A stretch of 64,000 nucleotides of DNA from positions 1-64,000 of the forward strand of contig JBBDLF010000032.1 in NCBI GenBank assembly GCA_040879025.1, in the 5' to 3' direction. Origin of the DNA: JBBDLF01 sp040879025 (lineage in GTDB: Bacteria > Pseudomonadota > Gammaproteobacteria > Pseudomonadales > Pseudohongiellaceae). Under the pieces are notes generated by a model that was not told where the DNA came from, searched no databases, and saw only the letters and a list, made by a program, of their open reading frames with translations. Positions 1 through 8,592 of this stretch are shown one piece after another. The position numbers were made by a program, and so were the translations under genes. Within the stretch, counting starts at the first letter, position 1. Each line of letters begins with the position of its first letter.

Positions 1-273
1 GGATGTCGACACGGTAATCAGAAAGGGCAAAAAGACCGGTTCGGCAAGAAGGCGCGCCTGTGACAGAATCTCACCCTGCGTTGCGGCATGGTGTTCGTCA
101 ACGACGATCAGATTGGCGAGGCTGAGCGCTTCAGGGTCATTTCGGAATGTTTCAAAATCCAGGACCTGGATATTCTGTTCGGCGATAAAGGTTTCGAGCA
201 ATTGTCTGTCGGCTTTGCGGTGCAAGAGCACAGCGACGGAAACCGGGTTCTGATTCACCTTCACATTCATCAT
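1..273 (-). CDS. N-terminus of a signal-transduction protein, probably a sensor histidine kinase (cut by window edge)
   Basis: Only the first 91 codons are present; the frame is still open at base 1. The start ATG (a tandem ATG-ATG) shares its last base with the TAA stop of the KaiC-family gene, so the two are almost certainly translated together. The visible part looks like a degenerate receiver fold: a hydrophobic strand (VSVAVLLHRK), an acidic strand end (LIVVDEHHA) and a late hydrophobic strand (FLPFLITVS). Pseudo-receivers of this kind sit at the N-terminus of PAS/GAF histidine kinases that often accompany KaiC-like ATPases. The kinase part is inferred from this pairing and lies outside the window. 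A stand-alone response regulator is the alternative. Confidence 0.55.
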   Translation of the reverse strand, partial: MMNVKVNQNPVSVAVLLHRKADRQLLETFIAEQNIQVLDFETFRNDPEALSLANLIVVDEHHAATQGEILSQARLLAEPVFLPFLITVSTS

Positions 274-1766
274 TACAGATCGCCGGAAGCAGCCTGCCTG
301 GGCACACCTGTCAGTATGCCTTGCATGTTTTCCAGTTTTTTTCCGGCCTTTACGCCTGAGTCGGTGATATTGAGCTGTCTGATTTCGGGAGAAAAATTGC
401 TCGAGCGATTTTTAAGGCAACTGACAACCTTGATGACCTCGCCGTTGTATTCCGCGTACCGCATCAGCACCGCCGTATCGGCAACATGACTTACCCTTGC
501 ATCTGTGGCGCGCAGAGCGCTTCCGGTGATGTTTTCCATTTCATTGACGAGGATGGTGGTTACGCCGAGTCGGTTGAGATAATGAACCAGGTTTTGTATA
601 TGCGCTTTGGCCATTCCGAATTCCTCCATCGACAGTTCATAACCGCGCAGACTATCGACGACCACAAGTTTTACCTTCTCTTTTTCAACTTTGTGTCTGA
701 CCATGGCCAGAAACTGGTCAGGGAAGAATTGCATCGCGTTAACCGATTGGATATGCGCCTTGCCCGACTTGATACATTTGGCGAGGGGTATTCCTGTCCG
801 GCCGGCGCGGCCCAGAATCAGTTCGATGGATTCTTCGAATGTGTACAGAATGCTTTTGTAATCCAGTGCCGCGGCCTGTGTCATGAATTGAAGCGCCAAC
901 GTGGTTTTTCCGGTTCCGGCGGGGCCGCTGAGCAGAACACTGGTGCCGCTGTGCAGCCCGCCTCCGATCACTTCGTCGAGCGACTTGTCACCGCTACTGA
1001 TGCGATACTTGCCGACGTCCTTGCCGCCGAGTTCTTCAACACGGTGAGGAAACAGGGTGATGCCGTCTTTTGCGATTATCATGGGATGAAGGCCGGAGTT
1101 GAATTCCGAGCCGCGGTATTTTTCGATTTCAACACTTCGCAAGCCAACCGCGAGACCGTGTGAAATTTTACGTCTGAGCCGGATGACGACATCCACGGCG
1201 AGACCCACGGATTCCTCGCGAGCAAGTTGAGCGGGATCGAAAATCATTACGGTAGTGCAACCCAGGCGGTTGAGGTAGGTGACCAGTGACTGCAGGCGTT
1301 TGCGAAACTGGTATTCATTGGCGGACAGATAACTCAGGTGCGTGACCGAGTCGATCACCAGGCGCTTGGGACGTATCTGGTCAACGGTTTCCAGCAGGGC
1401 TTTCCAGGTGCTTTCCTGCTCTACTTCATGGGGCATGAATATCTGGTAATCGCCATCTTTCCCGGGGGCTTCGGAAGGGGAAAGATCAATGATATCCAAC
1501 TTGTCGGCGTCCCAGTTGAATGCCGAAATATTGCGTACAATATCACTCGCGGGTTCCGCCAGCGTTATATAGATGCCTCTGTCGGAGCGCTTGTTCTTGT
1601 GGGCCAGCAACCATTGCAGCCCAAACAGGGTTTTGCCACAGCCGGCATCACCGACGATCAGATAACTGCGTTGCGGCAACAGACCGCCAAACATGACTTC
1701 ATCCAACCCGGAGATACCGGTGCTGATTCGGGCCTGACCCGAATCGACTTTTGACGGGGTCTTCAT
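273..1766 (-). CDS. KaiC-family double-domain ATPase
   Basis: RecA-like ATPase with two KaiC domains. Walker A of domain 1 is GDAGCGKT at residues 39-46; domain 2 has GPAGTGKTT. Walker B-like strands are RLVIDSV and LVVVDSL. The catalytic Glu pair of KaiC is kept in domain 2 (TFEES) but absent from domain 1 (TLAEPAS). Aligned by eye with cyanobacterial KaiC, the phosphorylation segment reads TDARVSHVADT: the residues matching T426 and S431 are kept, that matching T432 is His. The start at 1766 is chosen for the GGGGAG ribosome site 5 nt upstream; an in-frame ATG at 1859 would add 31 residues. There is no KaiA or KaiB nearby and the gene is coupled to a putative kinase, so a signalling role, not a clock, is likely. 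Confidence 0.9.
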   Translation of the reverse strand: MKTPSKVDSGQARISTGISGLDEVMFGGLLPQRSYLIVGDAGCGKTLFGLQWLLAHKNKRSDRGIYITLAEPASDIVRNISAFNWDADKLDIIDLSPSEAPGKDGDYQIFMPHEVEQESTWKALLETVDQIRPKRLVIDSVTHLSYLSANEYQFRKRLQSLVTYLNRLGCTTVMIFDPAQLAREESVGLAVDVVIRLRRKISHGLAVGLRSVEIEKYRGSEFNSGLHPMIIAKDGITLFPHRVEELGGKDVGKYRISSGDKSLDEVIGGGLHSGTSVLLSGPAGTGKTTLALQFMTQAAALDYKSILYTFEESIELILGRAGRTGIPLAKCIKSGKAHIQSVNAMQFFPDQFLAMVRHKVEKEKVKLVVVDSLRGYELSMEEFGMAKAHIQNLVHYLNRLGVTTILVNEMENITGSALRATDARVSHVADTAVLMRYAEYNGEVIKVVSCLKNRSSNFSPEIRQLNITDSGVKAGKKLENMQGILTGVPRQAASGDL

Positions 1767-1949
1767 AACGGCTCCCCAACCACCAAGATGCGGGGATATG
1801 GATCCTGGCCGCAACCCGAGTCTTCTAGTTATTGTGTCTGTAACTTGAACCTTTCCCAATCAAGGTTATCGTTACATTCGCCCGTTCCTCCTGCTTTTTT
1901 CCCCTGATTTGATTGTGAGAGACGGCGCCAGCACTCAGCCTGTCCTGTC

Positions 1950-3413
1950 TTATCCGCCCAGTTTCAGCAAATTCAAAAACTCTCTTCTGTTTTTCGGGCC
2001 ATAGGTCAAAAAGCTTGGCTGCGGGTTTTCGAGGTAATTCCGGCGCTGCACAGCCACCGTGTCATTGGCTGTGTGGGTTCTGATTTCCGCTTCATTGATC
2101 TGGTAAGGCACGGCCGCGTTCAGACCAAATACCTTGCGCCGAAGCGCCGGAGTGATTTCGGGATAACCATAGCGTTCACGAAATTCCGGTGAAATCTGGA
2201 AGGCGCGAAACGCCTGGATCTGATCCTGTGGTGAACCGTACCAGATCGAATCCGTTCCCCAAAGCACACTGTCCTCACCCACGTATCTCAGTAATTTGCC
2301 CATGGCATGGGCGGCATTGTCGGGGTCGCGCATCAGAAAACGCCAGGTGCTGCCAAGCTCGGCGTACACGTTGCTGTTGGGTTGAATGTCGTTGTCAATC
2401 AGCGACTGAATCAGCGTGTCGATTCCAGCGCGGCCGGCACCTTCTTCGAATTCTCCTTCCGGGACGTCCGCTACAAAACCTGAGTGATAGACGAGAAAAT
2501 TCATGTCCGGAAATCGCCTGGCGACAATGCCGATGTCATTGCATCGGCTGTGCTCTATCGATTGCGGCCCAAACGGCAATCCCTTGTGAACACAGATATT
2601 CCGGACGCCGAGTTGCCGAGCGCGTTCGATCATGGCAATTCCCGCATCGTCGTGCAGAAAAAAGCCGACACCGCCGGGACCAAACTGGGTGTATGTTTTA
2701 AACGCGGAAATGTTCCAGCGTTCAGCCAGTTCATCCATGGCCTCCAGATCTCCTTCCTGGTTGGGATTGACACGGCCGTGTATCATCAGGCGCTTGCTGC
2801 CTTCCAGGTCGGCGACTATCTGGCGCGTCGCGTCCGCTTCCTCAATGGTGACCGGTTCCATTTCGCGAGTTGAGGGGACGAACGACAGCACCATGATGTC
2901 GGTATCGCTGTCGAGAAAAACATCCTTGATAAACTCACCCGCGGAAAGGCACTCAAGATAGCTGCGATTGCCGGGTTGCTCGGCCAACTCGCAACGGGCT
3001 TTCTCAAAGTTTGAGTACGGACGCGCAGAGTCGGGCACCCGGCTCAGCCAATCGCCATCGGGATTCACGTAATGGCCCTGTACGTCGAATATAAACTCAC
3101 CGCCCTCGACCTGTTCAGCCGCGGCAAACTTGTCCAGCGCACTTTCTGCGTTAATGTCGAAAAAGCCGCCGGTTTTATGATTCAGCGCATTCACCTGATT
3201 GAAAGCCAGCAGCGTACTGGCGGCACCACAACTGGAAACAAGAAACTGTCGTCGGGTCTGCCCTGTGCGCCGAGCATTGACCGTGGCGGACTCCAGCGCA
3301 AGCCGGTTGGCCCGCTGATTCGCTTTCGATACAGGAATGGGTTCAAATTCACCGTTGGAGGTACTGTCTATCTTGATGGGCAGGCGAAAACCTTCGGCAT
3401 CCAGCTTGTTCAT
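1950..3413 (-). CDS. Tat-exported amidohydrolase-family protein
   Basis: 487-residue protein of the amidohydrolase-2 (TIM-barrel metal hydrolase/decarboxylase) family. A twin-arginine signal (TRRQFLVSS then a hydrophobic stretch to NQVNA) begins near residue 53, after an unusually long hydrophilic n-region. Family-like motifs follow: FDVQGHYVN replaces the usual N-terminal HxH strand; ICVHKGLPFG and FLVYHSGF supply barrel histidines; LWGTDSIWYGSP gives the late catalytic Asp. The start is supported by GGAGGAG 6 nt upstream of the ATG. Export by Tat suggests that it folds with its metal in the cytoplasm and acts in the periplasm. The substrate cannot be told from sequence. The gene stands alone, divergent from the esterase gene at 3631. 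Confidence 0.8.
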   Translation of the reverse strand: MNKLDAEGFRLPIKIDSTSNGEFEPIPVSKANQRANRLALESATVNARRTGQTRRQFLVSSCGAASTLLAFNQVNALNHKTGGFFDINAESALDKFAAAEQVEGGEFIFDVQGHYVNPDGDWLSRVPDSARPYSNFEKARCELAEQPGNRSYLECLSAGEFIKDVFLDSDTDIMVLSFVPSTREMEPVTIEEADATRQIVADLEGSKRLMIHGRVNPNQEGDLEAMDELAERWNISAFKTYTQFGPGGVGFFLHDDAGIAMIERARQLGVRNICVHKGLPFGPQSIEHSRCNDIGIVARRFPDMNFLVYHSGFVADVPEGEFEEGAGRAGIDTLIQSLIDNDIQPNSNVYAELGSTWRFLMRDPDNAAHAMGKLLRYVGEDSVLWGTDSIWYGSPQDQIQAFRAFQISPEFRERYGYPEITPALRRKVFGLNAAVPYQINEAEIRTHTANDTVAVQRRNYLENPQPSFLTYGPKNRREFLNLLKLGG

Positions 3414-3630
3414 GTTTGCTCCTCCGTGTTATTCAGGCTAAACGCTGGGTTAGGGGCTTGAGTGACGAGTCTATGAGTAACGGGCAGATCAAACCGGTCA
3501 TTCCCTGTGTAGCATGAATTTTGCCGGTCGGCAATGTCAGGACGCAGCGTGTTACTTGCCTGCATTGATGAAAACTGCACGAATAGGTATAACATGGCAG
3601 GTCACAGCGAAGTAAACCACAAGGTCCCTT

Positions 3631-4749
3631 ATGAATAAAATCAGACATTTTATCCTTGCTGCTTTTTTCCTGTGCGCGCACGGTGTCAGCGCACAGACTT
3701 CCCTGCCGTCCGTCGCCGACCTGGATCCCGGCTGGAACCGGATTGCGACGGACGGCGTCTGCACGTCGGGTCCGCCCTACTTCTTTTACGCCAGGTCCTC
3801 CAAGGAGAGCGACAACCTTTTGATCTATTTCAACGGCGGTGGCGCATGCTGGTTTGGTGAAGCCTGTGACCTGAGCTCGGAACCTGGCATACATTATCCA
3901 TTCGCAGCGATGGATGAAAATAATCCCGGGTTTGCCAGCGGCATTTTTGAATTGGATAATGAAAACAACCCGCTGCGGGACTATGACATGGTATCGATAC
4001 CCTATTGTACCGGAGATGTGCATCTGGGCGCAGGCGAGCGGCGATACACCTATGTGGGACAAGACGGAGAGCCGGTAATCGTCACCACGCATCATAATGG
4101 TTTCAGCAACAGCAGGACAGTGCTGAACTGGGTATATGAGACCTTTACCAACCCGTCCAGTATCGTGGTCGCCGGCAGTAGTGCCGGCGCCATAGGGGCT
4201 TCGTTTTACTCCGGACTGATTGCAGAGCAGTACGCCGACACACCCACGGTACTTGTTGCCGATGCCGCCGGTGGTTACGGTTCCCCCAACCTGCCTGTTG
4301 CATTCAGGGCCTGGAACACGGCGGCGATTCTCCCGGACTGGCCAGAGTATAGCGGTGAAACCAATGACACCCTGTCTTTTGAAGACTTTTATATTGCGAG
4401 TGCGAACCACAATCCAAATCTGACCATCGCCCAGTATAACGCCGCCAACGACGAAACCCAGATCTCGTTTACTCTGCTATTGGGCGACGAACCGGGCTCG
4501 TTCAGTCTGCCTCTGCGGATGTTGAACCATTATGTGGAAATCGAAAGCGAGGTGGATGATTTTTTTTCCTATACCGCGGGAGGTGATGTACACACGATTC
4601 TGACCCGCCCCATTTTCTACGACTACGAAGTGGAAGCTATCGCGTTCACCGATTGGCTGGACGCGTTGGTAAACGGTCAGACGCCGGGGGATGTCAGCTG
4701 TGTTAACGAAGTGGCCGGTTGCTTGCAGGCCCCCGCTTCAGGCCTGTGA
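3631..4749 (+). CDS. Secreted pectin-acetylesterase-family hydrolase
   Basis: 372 residues with a Sec signal peptide (MNKIRHFILAAFFLCAHGVSAQ). The fold family is pectinacetylesterase/Notum: an oxyanion motif IYFNGGGACWFG near residues 66-77, the nucleophile elbow VVAGSSAGAIG near residue 180, and a late DVHTILT segment that can supply the catalytic His. AAGG lies shortly upstream of the ATG. It probably removes acetyl or other acyl esters from polysaccharides or small esters outside the cytoplasm; the true substrate is unknown. It is followed after 111 nt by a small lipoprotein gene on the same strand. Confidence 0.8.
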   Translation: MNKIRHFILAAFFLCAHGVSAQTSLPSVADLDPGWNRIATDGVCTSGPPYFFYARSSKESDNLLIYFNGGGACWFGEACDLSSEPGIHYPFAAMDENNPGFASGIFELDNENNPLRDYDMVSIPYCTGDVHLGAGERRYTYVGQDGEPVIVTTHHNGFSNSRTVLNWVYETFTNPSSIVVAGSSAGAIGASFYSGLIAEQYADTPTVLVADAAGGYGSPNLPVAFRAWNTAAILPDWPEYSGETNDTLSFEDFYIASANHNPNLTIAQYNAANDETQISFTLLLGDEPGSFSLPLRMLNHYVEIESEVDDFFSYTAGGDVHTILTRPIFYDYEVEAIAFTDWLDALVNGQTPGDVSCVNEVAGCLQAPASGL

Positions 4750-4860
4750 GCTGAGGAAGATTTACTCGCTCGGACCGATCTTTTTAATTGAGGACAAGCG
4801 TTCACCGGCAGCGGCCAGGAAACAGGAGTCTGTGTGTTTCAGGCGATTTGGGAGGATGTT

Positions 4861-5250
4861 ATGCAGAGAGCTATACCTTTTTTGGGTTTGGTGATGGCGG
4901 CGCTGTTTCTCGGCGCCTGCGCCGGCACGGAAGGCAGGGGAGACGTTGACCAGGTACTGGAGGCTGAAGGATTGGAGCGTGGTGGGCAAATCACCAGTAT
5001 CCGCAACTATCAGGTCAACGGCTGGAGCGCCATCAACGCGGAAAACCTGATTATCACCACCGGCGTCAACAACGACTATCTTGTCGAATTGATGAGCCCC
5101 TGCCTCGGCCTTCAGGGAGCCACGACAATTGGATTTACCAGTACGGCGGGAAACCTGGACCGATTTGAAGATATCGTTGTACAGAGCCCCGGTATAGGCA
5201 CCGAGCGCTGTCCAATTGAGACGATAACCGAACTGCGAAGCGGTTCGTAA
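4861..5250 (+). CDS. Small lipoprotein, DUF6491-like
   Basis: 129 residues starting MQRAIPFLGLVMAALFLGACAG, with a clear lipobox (FLGAC, lipidated Cys near residue 18). The rest resembles the DUF6491 family: a short beta-rich domain with NYLVEL-type strand (here NNDYLVELMSPC), a glycine and hydrophobic centre, and a second Cys near the C-terminus (GTERCPIETI) that could pair with the one after MSP. ATG 4861 is preferred over a GTG at 4834 because it follows GGAG and gives a proper lipoprotein signal. Function unknown; probably periplasm-facing. Confidence 0.75.
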   Translation: MQRAIPFLGLVMAALFLGACAGTEGRGDVDQVLEAEGLERGGQITSIRNYQVNGWSAINAENLIITTGVNNDYLVELMSPCLGLQGATTIGFTSTAGNLDRFEDIVVQSPGIGTERCPIETITELRSGS

Positions 5251-5286
5251 ACCGGCAGCCGCAGTACCCGGAGAACTTCACTTTGG

Positions 5287-5907
5287 TCAGGGCTTTGTCG
5301 CGACGCCCCGGTATTCATAACCGACGAGCTTTGGCGTGGCTGGCAGATACATTGCATCCATGCTGTCAATTCGGAAACCGCCTTCTGTCAGTAACCGGGG
5401 GATCGGCCGGTGGAGGTTGCATCCCCCGGCCAGCTTTTTCCAGACTGGATTGATCCGGCTTTGCCATCTGCGCACGTTCTCATCCGGCGCTTCTCCGTGT
5501 TCACAAAACAGCAGGCGGCCATCTGGCTTGAGTACACGGCGCATCTGTTCCAACGCCTTTTGCCAGGGACCTATGCTGCATAAGGTGTAAGTCAGCACAA
5601 CGGTGTCGACACTCTCGTCCTCGAGAGGAATCTCTTCTCCCGGGAGTTCCAGCAACTGTACTTTGACCGGCGCCGAAGCGATCCTGGGCAGGGCTTTTTT
5701 CCGCATGCCTTCTGAAGGCTCAAGCCCCCACACCATTTCCACTTTTGCCGGATCATAGTAGTTCAGGTTAATCCCGCTGCCCAGGCCGACTTCGAGTACA
5801 CGGCCTGTCGCCCGGGGCACAACTGTCTCGCGCTGTTTCCTGACCGGGTCAGCGTTACAGGCCATATGAATCAGTGTGGGCAGTAGGTAACGGTCGTAAA
5901 TGTTCAT
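5287..5907 (-). CDS. Class I SAM-dependent methyltransferase
   Basis: 206 residues with the Rossmann SAM site VLEVGLGSGINLNYY at about residues 37-51, an acidic strand end (GLEPSEGM), the DTVVLTYTLCSI motif IV region and LKPDGRLLFCEHGEA as post-motif strand. It resembles the METTL7/UbiE-like small methyltransferases. The acceptor is unknown. It converges on the DUF6491 lipoprotein gene with a 36-nt gap. The ATG has only a weak ribosome site. Confidence 0.82.
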   Translation of the reverse strand: MNIYDRYLLPTLIHMACNADPVRKQRETVVPRATGRVLEVGLGSGINLNYYDPAKVEMVWGLEPSEGMRKKALPRIASAPVKVQLLELPGEEIPLEDESVDTVVLTYTLCSIGPWQKALEQMRRVLKPDGRLLFCEHGEAPDENVRRWQSRINPVWKKLAGGCNLHRPIPRLLTEGGFRIDSMDAMYLPATPKLVGYEYRGVATKP

Positions 5908-6075
5908 TCAGAATCCGGGCTCCTCGCCTGGGGTTCTCGCCTGTGGTTCTCGCCTGTGCGCCTCCCATCAGGTTTGACGTTGTTGGTTCCCGGTTATCCG
6001 ACTGACGGAAAAACGTTAATGGTTTTCGCGATTCGAATCAATGTCTTCCGGATGATTGACGTATAATGCCCGCCC

Positions 6076-7344
6076 ATGCGCGCATTATTTGCCTGGGAAC
6101 TGGGCCGGAATTTCGGTCATATCGCAAAACTCGCCGGGGTGGCTCGTGTACTGGCGCGTCGAGGTTGGAAAATTGACCTTGCGTTACAACAACCTGCCAT
6201 CGCCAAGATGTTTGCGGCAGATTTTCCCTTCACGCTGCATCAGGCTCCTTTCAAAGCGGCGGCTGCACCGGCCAGGAGCAATATGTCAGCTCCCGCGCCC
6301 GTGATTTTGTCCGACGGGTTTTTGCATTGCGGATACGATAACCCGGATGAACTTACAGCCCTGATCCGGGGCTGGCAGATACTGTTCAAACAACTCCAGC
6401 CTGATGCACTGATTACCCAGGCGGCGCCCACAGCCGCCCTGGCTTCCGCCGAATCCTGTTTCCGGCGGTTCAGCATCGGCACCGGCTATGACCTGGTACC
6501 ACTGACTGATCCCCTGCCGGCGTTACACTACTGGAAAGACGTCAGCCTCGCCGTCCGGCAAGCCAGGGATTCTCTGGTCACGACAAAAATTAACGCGGCG
6601 CTTGATAAATTGGGCATGCAGCGAATCGATCACGTCGCGCAAATGTTGGCGATGGACAAACACTTTCTCTGCGCCTTTCGGGAACTGGACCACTACCCTT
6701 CGACTATGAGAAGCGGTGCGGAAGCGGATTACTATGGTGCCATTTTTGCTACAAATCACGGAAAGGAACTGACGTGGAACCCGCTCGCCACTTCAAGAAT
6801 TTTTGCCTACCTTGAGCCGCTTTCCCACACGCTGCCCGCCTGCGTTGCGGCTCTGCAGAATTTGCCGGCGAACCACGATATTATCCTGGTAAGCCTTTCA
6901 CTGTCCGAGGGGCTACAACGCAAGATCAGCCGGCCTAACCTGAGAGTGTCATGTGAACCGGTGCGGCTTGGCGGCTTGTTGTCGGATGCTGATCTTGTGC
7001 TGAGTAATGGCAATTCCGGCACCACCAATCTGGTCGCGCTGCAAGGCGTACCGCAACTGGTTTTTCCTAATCATCTTGAACAGTTCATGATGAGTCGTGC
7101 GGCTTCAGCGTCCGGCCTGGCAAAACTGATGAGAAACGACAGCTCAGCCCGGCAGGTGCGGCATGCGATAGACACGATGCTGTTGAGCAGTCGTTACAGA
7201 AAAAAGGCAGAGGCATTCGCTGCGAAGTATGCGGATTTTGATCCTGTGGTTCCCGCCGGCAAAATCAGTGACGAAATCGAGGCCATGATGCAGCCTGGAC
7301 ACCCACAGGATAACCCTGGACACCCACAACCTAATTCTGGATGA
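6076..7344 (+). CDS. Glycosyltransferase of the UDP-glycosyltransferase (YjiC-like) type with repeat-derived C-terminus
   Basis: GT-B fold protein. The N-terminus (MRALFAWELGRNFGHIAKL) has the glycine/His acceptor-side motif of YjiC-like transferases; the C-terminal donor site is seen as VLSNGNSGTTNLVALQGVPQLVFP followed by LEQFMMSRA. Sugar donor and acceptor are unknown. The last 19 or so residues (from about MMQPGHPQ to the stop) are translated from two copies of the GGACACCCAC repeat, each read as PGHPQ, so the ancestral stop was probably lost when repeats arrived. A TATAAT hexamer at 6062-6067 is only 8 nt from the ATG and is unlikely to be this gene's promoter unless the message is nearly leaderless. 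Confidence 0.75.
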   Translation: MRALFAWELGRNFGHIAKLAGVARVLARRGWKIDLALQQPAIAKMFAADFPFTLHQAPFKAAAAPARSNMSAPAPVILSDGFLHCGYDNPDELTALIRGWQILFKQLQPDALITQAAPTAALASAESCFRRFSIGTGYDLVPLTDPLPALHYWKDVSLAVRQARDSLVTTKINAALDKLGMQRIDHVAQMLAMDKHFLCAFRELDHYPSTMRSGAEADYYGAIFATNHGKELTWNPLATSRIFAYLEPLSHTLPACVAALQNLPANHDIILVSLSLSEGLQRKISRPNLRVSCEPVRLGGLLSDADLVLSNGNSGTTNLVALQGVPQLVFPNHLEQFMMSRAASASGLAKLMRNDSSARQVRHAIDTMLLSSRYRKKAEAFAAKYADFDPVVPAGKISDEIEAMMQPGHPQDNPGHPQPNSG

Positions 7345-7420
7345 ATCCAATCCTGGACACCCACTGAATTCAATCCTGGACACCCACAGAAATCAAGTAA
7401 ATTGGTGGGTGTCCAGGATT
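7294..7420. repeat. GGACACCCAC repeat cluster A
   Basis: Four direct copies of the 10-mer start at 7297, 7318, 7355 and 7378, followed by one inverted copy at 7405-7414. The extended context is (C/T)CCTGGACACCCACA. The first two copies lie inside the 3' end of the glycosyltransferase gene. Spacing is irregular (21, 37, 23 nt). This is the copy-richest of five clusters in the window. Confidence 0.9.
7372..7420. repeat. Perfect 16-bp inverted repeat formed by two opposed repeat units
   Basis: Left arm AATCCTGGACACCCAC (7372-7387), 17-nt loop (7388-7404), right arm GTGGGTGTCCAGGATT (7405-7420); the arms match perfectly. In a transcript or single-stranded DNA this would form a stable hairpin, similar in layout to a REPIN (two opposed REP units). 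It could also act as a transcription terminator or mRNA end for the glycosyltransferase, but no T-tract follows. Confidence 0.85.
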
Positions 7421-7497
7421 TGTCGGATCTGTCAAACTAAGCGTGCCTCCCCAGCAGATCTGGGGGTCTCCCGTTTTTACTAGAGGTTACGATTGTC

Positions 7498-8095
7498 ATG
7501 AACAAGTCTGTTGGCTATATCCACATAGCCTTCCTCCTGTTTGCTTCAGCCGGTCTTCTGGCCCAAGGTGCCCCGGGGATCAATGATGGCTATCGCAACG
7601 AAGGTACGCCCATTGAAGTGTGGGTAGACCGGTTCGAGGTTGAGGGACGGGAAGTCTTCGACCTGCGCAATGAAATCGTCACCGTGCTGAATATGGCGCC
7701 TGGCAGCGCGGTTGCTGATGTCGGAGCCGGAACCGGGCTGTTTACACCTTTGCTGGCCGATGCCGTAGGAACATCGGGCAAGATCTACGCGGTTGACATC
7801 ATTCCGGCATTCATTGAACACATCGACGAGAAAATCCAGGAGCATGAGTTGACGCAGGTCGAGACAGTACTTGGCACCGAGACGTCAGGGATTACGTGGG
7901 TCGGGTGACCTTGTGGTTGTGGAATACGACACCGACGCGCCCGGGGTGTCCGAGGGTATGAAGGCCCACGTCGGTGGAACCAAGGAAGAATTTACGCGTC
8001 AGATAGAAGCCGCAGGGTTTCAACTGGTGGAAGATGTTACCCTGCCGGAAATGCAGGAAACGTTTATTCGCCGATTCAGAAAAAACCAGGACTGA
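7498..8095 (+). pseudogene. Broken SAM-dependent methyltransferase (internal deletion plus frameshift)
   Basis: Frame 1 (ATG 7498 to stop at 7908) gives a signal peptide (MNKSVGYIHIAFLLFASAGLLAQ) and the SAM-binding half of an exported methyltransferase (VADVGAGTGLFTPLLA, KIYAVDIIPAFIEHI). After VETVLGTE the reading changes frame near 7885-7905 and continues as GDLVVVEYDTD, then a typical C-terminal end (KEEFTRQIEAAGFQLVEDV) to the stop at 8095. The middle part with the usual DLVFICDTYHHF-type motif is missing, so roughly 40-50 codons were deleted out of frame. Neither half should be a functional methyltransferase. It lies just after repeat cluster A. Confidence 0.8.
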
Positions 8096-8100
8096 TCCGA

Positions 8101-8592
8101 TCATTCGGCAAAGAAGTCCCCAAGCATTTCCTCGGTAACAATTCCGCTGTGCCCGGTTGCTTGATGTTCCTCGTCATAGAAGTAACTGCGCGGCAGTTCT
8201 CCAAACCAGTTGGGGTCAATGCTGAAACGAAGGCGTTCGAAAAAATTATCGGCAAAAATCCAAGTGACGTATTCATCCAGGCTGTAATCTTCGAGAACTT
8301 CAATGGCCTCGGCTCGCTTCGCGGGTGGGTCTGCGGCTACCAACACCACCGGCAAATCGGCATCAACCTGAAGCTTTGCACTGATATTCTCCAAATCCAC
8401 ACGGCACGGAGGACAGTCGACCGACCACAGAGTAAGCAAAAAAGGCTCACCGTCAAACCGCGATTTGAACTCGTCAAGAGTTGCTGTAGTAAAGTCCAGC
8501 AATTCATCAGCATAACCGGGAACGGTAGCGAGCAGTGAGCATGTCGCCACCAGTGAGACCAGCAAAACTGACACTCGCTCAGGGATTCGCAT
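8101..8592 (-). CDS. Periplasmic thioredoxin-like (TlpA/redoxin) protein
   Basis: 163 residues with an N-terminal signal sequence and a thioredoxin fold. The active site is WSVDCPPCRVDLE (CPPC), and the preceding strand FLLTLWS is typical of TlpA/ResA. It probably reduces or isomerises cysteines of a periplasmic partner. Its start lies inside the end of the BNR-propeller gene (14-nt overlap), which itself overlaps the TonB receptor gene, so the three form one operon. The obvious candidate clients are the CECC and CP motifs of the BNR protein. No canonical cis-Pro loop could be assigned with certainty. Confidence 0.75.
   Translation of the reverse strand: MRIPERVSVLLVSLVATCSLLATVPGYADELLDFTTATLDEFKSRFDGEPFLLTLWSVDCPPCRVDLENISAKLQVDADLPVVLVAADPPAKRAEAIEVLEDYSLDEYVTWIFADNFFERLRFSIDPNWFGELPRSYFYDEEHQATGHSGIVTEEMLGDFFAE

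Noticed and set aside
3433..4410. 325-codon minus-strand frame opposite the esterase gene
   Set aside because: Overlaps a gene with signal peptide and family motifs; the antisense product has no recognisable domain.
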